Shown piece by piece: positions 1 through 8,186 of a DNA stretch of 64,000 nt (position 1 is the first letter of the stretch; each line of letters begins with the position of its first letter). Under the pieces are notes generated by a model. It was not told the DNA's origin, ran no database searches, and saw only the letters and a list, made by a program, of their open reading frames with translations. Position numbers and translations under genes: made by a program. Source of the DNA: Virgibacillus sp. MSP4-1 (GTDB lineage: Bacteria > Bacillota > Bacilli > Bacillales > Alkalibacillaceae); contig NZ_CP048021.1 in NCBI RefSeq assembly GCF_010092505.1, positions 2,232,001 to 2,296,000 of the forward strand. The letters run 5' to 3'.

Positions 1-959
1 TCACTGGACATCGGATTAAAAAATGCCACTTTATCATATCCATCCAATATTTCATGTGAAAACTCGCAATCCGATGCTAATATACGCGTTTGATGTAATT
101 TAGCTTCTAATAATGGTAGACCAAAAGTTTCGATATAAGAGGGGAAAATTAAAATTGATTTACTATAATAGTTATAAACCTCTTCTAACTTAATTTTCCC
201 TAGAAAGTATATTGGAAGATTATATTTCATTACTAAAGCAAAAATGTCCCGTGTCTCTTTATTATCGTCTTTGCTTATGGTAAAGTATACTTCAAAATTA
301 TTTATGCCTTTCTCTATTAGTGCCTTTGTAGCTTTCACAATAACTTTATGATTTTTATACGATTGTCCACTTGCTGGATAAAAAAATATTTTTTTATTTA
401 AGTTAGTATCTTTATATTTTTTTTTAACTTCTATATTGACTTTTGGTTCTTGAATGTCAATTTTTCCTTGAGTTACTTTTGTTTTTTTTAAGCAACTTTC
501 CTTCATCCATTTAGTTTGAACGATTACTCTATCAGCTTTTCTTATTGACCTAAATATTATATTACTAATTATATTTTGATAAATCCAAAACTTTAGGTTT
601 TCTCTCATACCAAACTTAATATCGACAAAAGGTAATGGCTGGTGTACGTATAAAGTCTGAAATGATTTCACTTTAGGTATAATTGTGTTTTGTAGTGAAA
701 TAACTTCATCTGTATCTGTTAGATATTTACGGACTAATTTAGGTGCTACAAAATTATCAAAATATAATCTATGAAACCAACTTTTCTTAACCCAAGGATA
801 TTTCAAAACTTTAACATCCTTCGTATCCTGCAACTCTGGTGTACTAACTACAAAAATCCATTCGTTATCCTTATCATTAATTGCATTTTGGTAATATTGA
901 TTCAATATAGTCAGGGCTCCGCCACTTTCAGCTGGAACGTCAAATACCATAATTCTCAA
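1..959 (-). CDS. GT4-family glycosyltransferase, C-terminus cut by window edge
   Basis: Cytoplasmic retaining glycosyltransferase that probably adds one sugar to the lipid-linked repeat unit of region 1. The frame stays open to base 1, so the C-terminus is missing (about 319 codons present). Seen: an N-terminal MVFDVPAESGGAL stretch typical of GT4 enzymes that start MRIxVFDVPAESGG, and near the edge the C-terminal donor-site signature ETFGLPLLEA (E-x7-E). I chose a TTG start at 959, which overlaps the stop of capG as TTGA; an ATG at 950 is the alternative and would lose only MRI. It is the last visible gene of the operon running down from gtaB copy 1, directly behind the UDP-FucNAc genes. Acceptor and donor sugars cannot be told from sequence. 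Confidence 0.85.
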   Translation of the reverse strand, partial: MRIMVFDVPAESGGALTILNQYYQNAINDKDNEWIFVVSTPELQDTKDVKVLKYPWVKKSWFHRLYFDNFVAPKLVRKYLTDTDEVISLQNTIIPKVKSFQTLYVHQPLPFVDIKFGMRENLKFWIYQNIISNIIFRSIRKADRVIVQTKWMKESCLKKTKVTQGKIDIQEPKVNIEVKKKYKDTNLNKKIFFYPASGQSYKNHKVIVKATKALIEKGINNFEVYFTISKDDNKETRDIFALVMKYNLPIYFLGKIKLEEVYNYYSKSILIFPSYIETFGLPLLEAKLHQTRILASDCEFSHEILDGYDKVAFFNPMSS

Positions 960-2083
960 TGACTATTCCCCCAGACAATTCGATTTACATAGTCCGTATA
1001 AGATAGTAAAATCCTGAGCACCTTATCAGATACATTTTTCATACTATAATCTCCAACAAGCTTTAAAGTATTATTCTCTTGTGTCTCCAGTACTTCTAAC
1101 CCCTGAAGAACCCTTTCCTTACTTAAACCAACCATCATCACAGCCGCTTCTTCCATCGCTTCCGGTCTTTCATGAGCCTCTCTAATATTCAGAGCTCTAA
1201 ATCCCAATATCGAAGATTCCTCACTAATAGTACCACTATCACTAAGTACTGCTTTCGATGATAGCTGAAGTTTCACATAATCATTAAACCCCAACGGCTT
1301 CATAGTCCTTATTAAAGGATGAAACCTTACCCCTTTATTTTCAATCATATTTTTAGTTCTTGGATGAGTACTTACAATCACTGGCATCTTGTATTTTTCT
1401 GCAATGGCATTTAAGCTATCAACTAACTCTAAAAAGTTATCTGAATGAACATTTTCTTCTCGATGCGCTGATACAACAAAATACTTTTCCTCTTCTAGAT
1501 CTAATCGATCTAACACATCGGATTGCTCAATATCGGTTTTTCTTGATTGAAGAACTTCAAACATAGGACTTCCTGTTTTGATAATTCGATCAGAAGGAAA
1601 TCCTTCTCTTAGAAGATACTCTCTTGCAATATCACTATAAGTTAGATTGATATCAGCCGTGTGATCCACAATTTTCCTATTCGTTTCCTCCGGGACTCTT
1701 TGATCAAAGCATCTATTACCAGCTTCCATGTGAAAAATAGGAATATGTCTTCTTTTTGCAGCAATAGCACATAAACAACTATTGGTATCGCCTAAGACTA
1801 AAAACGCATCAGGTTGAACCTCTTCCATAATAGGATCAATCTTCACTAAAATATTCCCTATTGTTTCTACTGCAGTCCCTGTTGCAGCATTGAGAAAATA
1901 ATCCGGCTTCTTCAAATGAAAATCTTTAAAGAATACTTCATTTAATTCATAGTCATAATTCTGGCCTGTATGAACTAACGTATGGTCTATTGCGTTGGAT
2001 TCTTCTAATTTATTAATAACTGCGGACAATCTAATAATTTCTGGTCTAGTGCCAACAACAGTCATTACCTTCAGCTTTTTCAT
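956..2083 (-). CDS. capG: UDP-GlcNAc 2-epimerase-type enzyme, last step to UDP-L-FucNAc (CapG/FnlC)
   Basis: Cytosolic 2-epimerase of the WecB/MnaA fold, 375 residues, normal length. In the CapE-CapF-CapG pathway this enzyme turns UDP-2-acetamido-2,6-dideoxy-L-talose into UDP-N-acetyl-L-fucosamine. Seen: the N-terminal GTRPEIIRLS motif (residues about 12-21), HTGQNYD, the HMEAGNRC segment and SAHREENV. The HMEAGNR and RVPEETNR pattern fits CapG/WbjD better than the housekeeping MnaA, and its position directly behind capE and capF settles the assignment. A GGAGG ribosome site precedes the ATG; the gap to capF is 3 bases. Known: this pathway feeds Staphylococcus aureus type 5/8 capsules. Inferred: the glycan of operon B contains FucNAc. 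Confidence 0.93.
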   Translation of the reverse strand: MKKLKVMTVVGTRPEIIRLSAVINKLEESNAIDHTLVHTGQNYDYELNEVFFKDFHLKKPDYFLNAATGTAVETIGNILVKIDPIMEEVQPDAFLVLGDTNSCLCAIAAKRRHIPIFHMEAGNRCFDQRVPEETNRKIVDHTADINLTYSDIAREYLLREGFPSDRIIKTGSPMFEVLQSRKTDIEQSDVLDRLDLEEEKYFVVSAHREENVHSDNFLELVDSLNAIAEKYKMPVIVSTHPRTKNMIENKGVRFHPLIRTMKPLGFNDYVKLQLSSKAVLSDSGTISEESSILGFRALNIREAHERPEAMEEAAVMMVGLSKERVLQGLEVLETQENNTLKLVGDYSMKNVSDKVLRILLSYTDYVNRIVWGNSH

Positions 2084-2086
2084 TAT

Positions 2087-3196
2087 TTAGACCTCCAAGT
2101 AGTAAGTGTCAGGATTCTCTGGGTCAAATGGCTCATTTGCCCACATAATAGTAACCATATCGGTGTCACCCAGATTTTCAATATTATGAGTATACCCAAC
2201 AGGAATATCAACAACTTCCATTTTATCGCCGCTCACATAATATTCAATTACTTCATCGGAATCTACTTTTCTAAAGCGGATTACTCCTTTTCCACTTACT
2301 ACTAGAAATTTTTCGTTTTTGGTATGGTGCCAATGGTTTCCTTTTGTAATACCAGGCTTGGAAATGTTTACGGAAACTTGGCCCCTATCCTGAGTTTTTA
2401 AAAATTCGGTAAAAGACCCTCTCTCATCTACATTCATTTTTAAGTCATAGCTAAAGTCTTTTTCAGGTAAATAACTTAAATATGTGCTGTATAACTTTTT
2501 CGTGAAAGAATCCGACATATTAGGAATAGAACGTTCTTCCCGACTATTTTTAAATGAATAAAGTAAATCTGATAATTCCTCTAAGGTTGTCTTATGAATA
2601 ACAGGTACTTCGCAAAATTCATTCACTCTATTCTCATTCCCTGTCAGAGCATTCACTAATTCCTTTATCACGTCGTCGATATACACTAAATTCAGCTCTG
2701 TTTGAGGATCATTAACTTTTATAGGTAAACCATTTGCAATATTATGGCAGAATGTTGCAACAACACTATTATAGTTTGGTTTACACCATTTCCCAAACAC
2801 ATTTGGGAAACGGTAAATTAAAACTTTTGCTCCTGTATCATTACTATAATTTAGCAGCAATTCCTCAGCAGCTTTTTTACTTTCTCCATAGGGATTATTT
2901 CGTTCCGCCTGTATAGAAGACGAAATCATTATTGGACATGTATTTTTATGTTTTTTTAACGTTTCTAATAGCTGAGAGGTGAACCCATAATTTCCATCCA
3001 TAAAGTCAGTTGGAGTTTCCGGACGATTGACTCCAGCTAGATGAAAAACAAAATCAGCCTTTTGACAATACTCATCAAGTAAGGATGAATCAGTATCTCT
3101 ACTATATTCGAAAATTTCATAACCATTTCGGGTTTTCAATTCTGTAACAAGATTTTTCCCAATAAATCCTTTTGCACCTGTTATGAGTACGTTCAT
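2087..3196 (-). CDS. capF: CapF: SDR reductase plus cupin, UDP-L-FucNAc pathway
   Basis: Two-domain NAD(P)-dependent reductase of 369 residues that works after CapE to give UDP-2-acetamido-2,6-dideoxy-L-talose. Seen: a Rossmann glycine motif TGAKGFIGKN (6-15), the SDR catalytic pair Y103 and K107 in YGESK, and from about residue 250 a cupin domain whose KGNHWHHTKNEKF segment holds H288, H290 and H291, the metal-site region of the S. aureus CapF cupin. Length and domain order match the family. The ATG overlaps the capE stop (ATGA), so the two are translationally coupled. No odd features. Confidence 0.95.
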   Translation of the reverse strand: MNVLITGAKGFIGKNLVTELKTRNGYEIFEYSRDTDSSLLDEYCQKADFVFHLAGVNRPETPTDFMDGNYGFTSQLLETLKKHKNTCPIMISSSIQAERNNPYGESKKAAEELLLNYSNDTGAKVLIYRFPNVFGKWCKPNYNSVVATFCHNIANGLPIKVNDPQTELNLVYIDDVIKELVNALTGNENRVNEFCEVPVIHKTTLEELSDLLYSFKNSREERSIPNMSDSFTKKLYSTYLSYLPEKDFSYDLKMNVDERGSFTEFLKTQDRGQVSVNISKPGITKGNHWHHTKNEKFLVVSGKGVIRFRKVDSDEVIEYYVSGDKMEVVDIPVGYTHNIENLGDTDMVTIMWANEPFDPENPDTYYLEV

Positions 3197-4218
3197 ACAT
3201 TTATCATCCCTTGTTTTAATTCTTCTTGGACATAATCAAGTTTTAATAGCTTTTCTTTTACTTGCTCAATATTAAGGCGCTGTGTATTATGAGAATTATA
3301 TTCATCCTGATAAGAGATTTTGTGGTCACCCTGTTCAAAATACTTATCATAATTAAGATCCCTTTTATCTGCTGGAACACGATAAAATCCATCTAAATCT
3401 TCTGCCACTACATGCTCTTCTCTAGTAAGCAGTGTTTCATATAATTTTTCGCCATGTCGAGTACCGATTACTTTTATTTCATTCTTTGCATTAAATAGTT
3501 CTTTAATTGCCTGGGCTAAGTCCCCAATAGTAGATGCAGGTGCTTTTTGTACCATTATGTCACCAGCCTCAGCATTCTCAAAGGCAAATGCCACTAATTC
3601 CACAGCTTCTTCCAAACTCATTAAAAACCTGGTCATATCCGGATCTGTTACAGTAATAGGCTGTCCGTTTTTAATTTGTTCGATGAAAAGTGGAATCACG
3701 GAACCTCTCGATGCCATTACATTCCCGTAACGTGTACCACAAATCAGTGTTCTTTCTGGATCAACTGTTTTTGATTTCGCCACAAATACTTTTTCCATCA
3801 TTGCTTTGGATATGCCCATAGCATTAATTGGATATGCCGCTTTATCAGTTGATAAACAGATAACCTTCTCTACTCCAGCTTCAATTGCTGCTGTAAGAAC
3901 ATTATCTGTACCAACTATATTTGTTTTCACGGCTTCCATTGGGAAGAACTCACAGGATGGCACTTGCTTATATGCTGCGGCATGAAAAATATAATCCACA
4001 CCATACATAGCATTTTTAACACTAGACTTATCTCTGACATCCCCGATATAAAATTTTAATTTATCATTTTTATACTGTTTGCGCATGTCATCCTGCTTCT
4101 TTTCATCTCTTGATAGGATACGGATTTCTTTTATGTCTGTATGCAAAAACCTCTGCATCACTGCATGTCCAAATGAACCTGTTCCACCGGTAATAAGAAG
4201 AGTCTTATTTTTAAACAT
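3193..4218 (-). CDS. capE: CapE: UDP-GlcNAc 4,6-dehydratase/5-epimerase
   Basis: First enzyme of UDP-L-FucNAc synthesis, 341 residues, cytosolic. Seen: NAD-binding GGTGSFG (11-17), STDKAAYP, and the catalytic region MGISK with M134 and K138. The usual SDR tyrosine is methionine here, as is known for the CapE/WbjB branch, so this is normal and not a defect. RYGNVMASRGSVIPLF and RHGEKLYETL are typical of the family. An AAGGGG site precedes the ATG. It sits 10 bases downstream of a sulfotransferase gene. The longer membrane-anchored dehydratase at 8187-10016 is a different enzyme that gives the non-epimerised 4-keto sugar. Confidence 0.95.
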   Translation of the reverse strand: MFKNKTLLITGGTGSFGHAVMQRFLHTDIKEIRILSRDEKKQDDMRKQYKNDKLKFYIGDVRDKSSVKNAMYGVDYIFHAAAYKQVPSCEFFPMEAVKTNIVGTDNVLTAAIEAGVEKVICLSTDKAAYPINAMGISKAMMEKVFVAKSKTVDPERTLICGTRYGNVMASRGSVIPLFIEQIKNGQPITVTDPDMTRFLMSLEEAVELVAFAFENAEAGDIMVQKAPASTIGDLAQAIKELFNAKNEIKVIGTRHGEKLYETLLTREEHVVAEDLDGFYRVPADKRDLNYDKYFEQGDHKISYQDEYNSHNTQRLNIEQVKEKLLKLDYVQEELKQGMINV

Positions 4219-4228
4219 TTTAATCCCC

Positions 4229-5089
4229 TTAATCGTTTATAAAAGTATTTTTTAACGTTTCATACTTATTGCCAACAATCGCATTCACTTTTTTAATTTC
4301 TTCCTTAGTTAAAGAGTCATACCCTTTTCCAATACTTTTACTAGAAACTTTTTTAACACTGTCTGAAATTTCTTGTTCATTTAAATCATAACCTAAAAAA
4401 TTCAAGATTTTATTTAATTGAGTTTCAGGTGATTTAACAAAATCATTATAGTTCACTGCAATATACTTTGATGGATCCATATTCAGAAAGCTCTTCTCTG
4501 AAGCTTCAACAGATTTTAACCATTGAATCGCAGAGATTTCTAAAGCCGATAATGCGCCAGCATCTTTTTCAAACCCTTGGTATTTTGGTCCCCAGTAACT
4601 CAGTCGTTTTTCTCTATTGAAAAACTTTTTCATTCTATTTACCAAGTAGTTTGAAGCATAATAAGGTAAATCTCCCACTGGAATAAATCTTGCTTTATCC
4701 AAAGTATACTTAAGGTCCAATTTTGATTTCCATCGAATTTCAGCACTTGAAACGACGTCAATCGGATCTCTAAAGATAAAAACATATTTTGCATCATCTA
4801 CTAATTCATTTACATAATCCACTCTTAATGAGTTAGCGCATGTTTTTTCTACAACATTTCTGACATTGTACTTTTTTCTTACCCAATTAAATTTTTTACG
4901 AATGTACTCTTTCTTTTCCTTAGATGCGTGACTTGGTAAAAACACATCATCTTTTTGATCTCTTAATCCATATCTCCAAATATAGTTAATTTCGTCACAA
5001 GGCCAAGTAGCAAAATCGTTAAATTTAACCAAAGTATCCCGTAACATATTTGTTCCTGACCTGGCCGCACCTATTATTATTGTATTCAT
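4229..5089 (-). CDS. PAPS-dependent carbohydrate sulfotransferase (1 of 5)
   Basis: Predicted to move sulfate from PAPS to a sugar hydroxyl of the growing repeat unit in the cytoplasm. Seen: the 5'-phosphosulfate-binding loop GAARSGTNMLRD (residues 7-18) and the 3'-phosphate motif FIFRDPIDVVSS with R107 (about 104-115), then NYNDFVKSPE near residue 214, the normal order in the sulfotransferase superfamily. 286 residues, near the usual 270-310, with no signal peptide or membrane segment. The ATG follows the stop of the WbuB-like transferase without a gap (TAGATG), and capE follows 10 bases later, so it is embedded in the FucNAc operon rather than inserted between operons. The acceptor is unknown. 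Confidence 0.88.
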   Translation of the reverse strand: MNTIIIGAARSGTNMLRDTLVKFNDFATWPCDEINYIWRYGLRDQKDDVFLPSHASKEKKEYIRKKFNWVRKKYNVRNVVEKTCANSLRVDYVNELVDDAKYVFIFRDPIDVVSSAEIRWKSKLDLKYTLDKARFIPVGDLPYYASNYLVNRMKKFFNREKRLSYWGPKYQGFEKDAGALSALEISAIQWLKSVEASEKSFLNMDPSKYIAVNYNDFVKSPETQLNKILNFLGYDLNEQEISDSVKKVSSKSIGKGYDSLTKEEIKKVNAIVGNKYETLKNTFIND

Positions 5090-6304
5090 CTACTCACCTA
5101 TTTTTTTCATAATACTTTCGTACGCTTTTCCTGTTGTTAAATTATCTAAAAAATATTTTCTGGCATTTTCAGAAAACATATCTCTAAGTTTATTTGAATT
5201 TTTAAGTTTTAATAGATTATTGTAATAAGTATCTAAATCGCCAGTTTCACACCATAGTCCGCAGTTTGCATAATCAGTAATAAGTTCTTTGTAGTCTGTG
5301 TTTGAGTCTGTCGCAGCTAAAATAGGTTTACCTATCCGCATTAAATTTAACGTTTTCGATGGAATATTAGGTATCGTATATTGTCTATTTAAATTTATTA
5401 ACCCAATATCTGTAGCTTGAAGTAACTGATCATACTCTTCAGTTGGAATTAAATCGAAAATTTTAACATTGGATAAGTTCTTTCTTCTTATTTCATTCTC
5501 AATTTTCTTCTTTGCAATTCCTTTACCTATGATAACAAAAACGATATCTTTTATTTGATTTTTTTCTACTTTCTCAGCCAGTTTTATTAAAAATTCCAAT
5601 TCATTTGCAGGACTAATATTACCACCAAATGTACATACAAACTTCTCTTTTAATCCGTATTTATTTTTTATATTATTTAACTCTGGTTCCTGAAGCTGTA
5701 AACGTTCAAGAGTTGATGACCAGTTTTCCAGTATAAAAAACTTTTGGGGTGGAACATTATTGTGCTTGGCAATATACTCAACATTTTTGCTTGACATACA
5801 CCCTAAATAATCGGAAATCCGATAAATTCTTCTCTCTATATATCGAAAAACTTTATAAATTAATCCTTTTTTCATTAAACCAATATCTAATGCATTCTGA
5901 GGGAAAATATCCTTCACTATTAATAGTGTTTTTGCCCCAGGATTGTTTTTCTTAATCTTATTAACTGTATAATATAGAGTAATAGCTGGCGTTGGATATA
6001 CTATTAGGTCAAATTGCACATCTCTAAAATGTTTTTTTATATTCTTGTTAAAATAGTGTGGTAACCGTAAGGCAGTAATCCCTTTTACAATCTTATTAAC
6101 ACCAAAGTAGTTGCCCGCCTTAATCCATAAAATATGATGATTCCCTTCATTTTGAACATAAGTTTGCTTTCCATGTTTATTTTCTAATAGCGCAGCAACA
6201 TAAACATTGTGACCTTCTTCTGCAAACTTTCTGCTCAAATCCTTATACATATGTTCTCTACTCTGATCATGTGGATAATTTAACATCAAGAATAATACAT
6301 TCAT
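5090..6304 (-). CDS. WbuB-like GT4 glycosyltransferase, probable FucNAc transferase
   Basis: Cytoplasmic glycosyltransferase of 404 residues. Seen: the N-terminal LNYPHDQSREHMYKDLSRKF region typical of WbuB/CapL-type enzymes, a C-terminal GT-B domain beginning near FVCTFGGNISPAN, and IPNIPSKTLNLMRIGKPILA in the donor site. WbuB-type enzymes are known to transfer L-FucNAc to lipid-linked sugar, and a complete UDP-L-FucNAc pathway lies downstream in the same operon, so transfer of FucNAc is a reasonable inference but unproven. A GAGGT site precedes the ATG; the downstream sulfotransferase gene abuts it, which raises the possibility that its product is the next substrate to be sulfated. Confidence 0.8.
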   Translation of the reverse strand: MNVLFLMLNYPHDQSREHMYKDLSRKFAEEGHNVYVAALLENKHGKQTYVQNEGNHHILWIKAGNYFGVNKIVKGITALRLPHYFNKNIKKHFRDVQFDLIVYPTPAITLYYTVNKIKKNNPGAKTLLIVKDIFPQNALDIGLMKKGLIYKVFRYIERRIYRISDYLGCMSSKNVEYIAKHNNVPPQKFFILENWSSTLERLQLQEPELNNIKNKYGLKEKFVCTFGGNISPANELEFLIKLAEKVEKNQIKDIVFVIIGKGIAKKKIENEIRRKNLSNVKIFDLIPTEEYDQLLQATDIGLINLNRQYTIPNIPSKTLNLMRIGKPILAATDSNTDYKELITDYANCGLWCETGDLDTYYNNLLKLKNSNKLRDMFSENARKYFLDNLTTGKAYESIMKKIGE

Positions 6305-6333
6305 ACATAGACCTCATTTATAGTTGTTTTCAT

Positions 6334-7032
6334 CTATTTTTTAGTTAGTAGTTCACTCTCTTTCATAGCAGCCTGATACTCTTTTGCACTTATTACTTCT
6401 TGACGTAGTAAGTAATCACCTAAGTCTTCGGCTGTGTCCATCCCTTCAGAACTTATCCCTTCCCTCTTTATGACTCCTTTAATCGTCTTAAGAATAATCC
6501 TACAGTCTTTAATGAATGTCACGTTACACACATATTCTAAATCTAATGATAACTTTTCTTCCCATGTTACACCGTTTCGTCCATTCACTTGAGCCCATCC
6601 GGTAAGTCCAGGCAAAACTCCATGCCTTTCTCTTTGCTCCTTGGTCATGAATACCATATCTCGAACAAGTTGTGGTCTCGGGCCAACAATGGACATGTCT
6701 CCTTTAAGAATATTAAAGAGTTCTGGTAATTCATCAAGTGATGTAGATCTGAGTAACTTTCCAAACTGTGTCAACCTTTTATCATCAGGGAGTAGTTTTC
6801 CATTATCATCTCTCTTATCAGTCATTGTTTTGAATTTATACATTGTAAATATTCGTTCATTCAATCCAGGTCTTTTTTGCCTGAAGAGAATCGGACTTCC
6901 TAATTTCACTCTCACTAAAATAGCAACTACTAAAAATATAGGAATTAAAATAATAATAGCAATTAAAGACAGAACAAAATCCATTGGCCTTTTAACAAAT
7001 CTTTTATATATACCGCTAGTAGAAGTCCCCAT
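6334..7032 (-). CDS. PglC/EpsL-type initiating phosphoglycosyltransferase
   Basis: Monotopic polyprenol-phosphate phosphoglycosyltransferase that loads the first sugar phosphate onto undecaprenyl phosphate. Seen: a hydrophobic segment (VLSLIAIIILIPIFLVVAIL), then RQKRPGLNERIFTMYKFKTM, the core S-LDELPELFNILKGDMSIVGPRP, and PGLTGWAQVNGRN. It is the small form without the N-terminal multi-pass domain. I moved the start to ATG 7032: it has GGTGAG upstream and lies 4 bases after the aminotransferase stop, while the longer reading frame from 7083 would overlap that gene by 47 bases. Gene order dehydratase-aminotransferase-PglC suggests a UDP-4-amino-4,6-dideoxy-GlcNAc derivative as donor. The tail after about residue 180 (GISSEGMDTAEDLGDYLL) is a small extension seen in some members. 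Confidence 0.92.
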   Translation of the reverse strand: MGTSTSGIYKRFVKRPMDFVLSLIAIIILIPIFLVVAILVRVKLGSPILFRQKRPGLNERIFTMYKFKTMTDKRDDNGKLLPDDKRLTQFGKLLRSTSLDELPELFNILKGDMSIVGPRPQLVRDMVFMTKEQRERHGVLPGLTGWAQVNGRNGVTWEEKLSLDLEYVCNVTFIKDCRIILKTIKGVIKREGISSEGMDTAEDLGDYLLRQEVISAKEYQAAMKESELLTKK

Positions 7033-7036
7033 CTTC

Positions 7037-8146
7037 TCACCACAACTTCTTAATAATCTCAACAACCTTAAGTAAATTCTCATCCGTCATCTTCGTATCA
7101 CTAGGCAAGCAAACCCCATTCTCAAACAACCGCTCTGACACACCCTCACCAACAAAATCGTATTCCTGAAAATAAGGCTGCATATGCATCGGCTTCCAAA
7201 TTGGTCTTGATTCAATATTTTCCGCTTCTAGTGCATCCATAATATCCACTGGCCGAACTTTGCCATGTAACGTCATACAGCTCAACCAAAAATTAGGTTC
7301 ATTCCATTCATTCACTGGCATAAAGGATACACCCTCTAAGGAACCTAACTCACGCTTATAAAACTCGAACATATATCGCTTTTTGGCCACTCGTTGATCC
7401 AGAACCTTTAGCTGACCTCTGCCAATCCCTGCGACGACATTACTCATGCGATAATTAAACCCTAATTCACTATGTTGATAGTGTCTGGCTTTATCTCTGG
7501 ATTGTGTAGCCCAGAATCTAGTCTTAGCAATTCGTTCCTCATCACCAGAAACGAGCATACCTCCACCTGATGTTGTAATGATTTTATTTCCATTAAAGGA
7601 ATAGATGCCATAGTCTCCAAATGTTCCTGTATGCTGCCCTTTATAGTATGTTCCCAGAGATTCAGCAGCGTCTTCTATTAGCGTAACATTATGTTTTTTG
7701 CATAATTCCGTAATTCGATCCAAATCTGCTGATAGCCCGTAGAGATGAACGACAATAACTGCTTTTACTTCCGGATACTTTTTAAATGCCTCTTCTAATG
7801 CATCAGGGTCCATGTTCCACGTTTCTTCATTACTATCAATAAATACAGGCGTTGCATTCTGATAGATGATTGGATTTGCGGTTGCCGAAAAGGTAAGGCT
7901 TGGGCAAAAGACAATATCTCCTTCGCCTACACCTGCTGCTTTTAAGGCCAGATGAATCGCAGCCGTTCCAGATGATAGGGCTGCAGCGTGCTTTGAACCA
8001 ACCTTTTCAGCCAGTTCCTTTTCAAATTGATTAACATTTTCGCCAAGAGGTGCGATCCAGTTTGTATCAAAGGCTTCTTTTACATATTGTTGTTCATAAC
8101 CTTCTTCACTCATATGTGGGGATGAAAGGTATATCCGATCTGCCAT
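7037..8146 (-). CDS. EpsN/PglE-type sugar aminotransferase (DegT/DnrJ/EryC1/StrS family)
   Basis: PLP enzyme of 369 residues predicted to aminate the 4-keto group of UDP-2-acetamido-2,6-dideoxy-hexos-4-ulose, giving UDP-4-amino-4,6-dideoxy-GlcNAc. Seen: LSSGTAAIHLALKAAGV cofactor phosphate site (58-74), the DAAESLG segment (159-165), and the PLP lysine K188 in FNGNKIITTSGGG. The N-terminal IYLSSPHMSEEGYEQQYV matches EpsN-like proteins. Substrate would be supplied by the dehydratase gene immediately upstream. An AGGAAGG site precedes the ATG. No PglD/EpsM-type N-acetyltransferase gene is next to it; one could lie beyond base 1. Confidence 0.92.
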   Translation of the reverse strand: MADRIYLSSPHMSEEGYEQQYVKEAFDTNWIAPLGENVNQFEKELAEKVGSKHAAALSSGTAAIHLALKAAGVGEGDIVFCPSLTFSATANPIIYQNATPVFIDSNEETWNMDPDALEEAFKKYPEVKAVIVVHLYGLSADLDRITELCKKHNVTLIEDAAESLGTYYKGQHTGTFGDYGIYSFNGNKIITTSGGGMLVSGDEERIAKTRFWATQSRDKARHYQHSELGFNYRMSNVVAGIGRGQLKVLDQRVAKKRYMFEFYKRELGSLEGVSFMPVNEWNEPNFWLSCMTLHGKVRPVDIMDALEAENIESRPIWKPMHMQPYFQEYDFVGEGVSERLFENGVCLPSDTKMTDENLLKVVEIIKKLW

Positions 8147-8186
8147 TGCTGACTTCCTTCCTATTTAAGACGATTTGTATATTTAA

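Noticed and set aside
771-962. 63-codon plus-strand frame
   Set aside because: Shadow of the partial glycosyltransferase gene.
3193-4218. Missing SDR tyrosine in CapE (MGISK) as a sign of inactivation
   Set aside because: Methionine at this place is normal in the CapE/WbjB and EpsC families.
6641-7075. 144-codon plus-strand frame opposite the PglC-type gene
   Set aside because: Shadow of a clear conserved gene, no start site.
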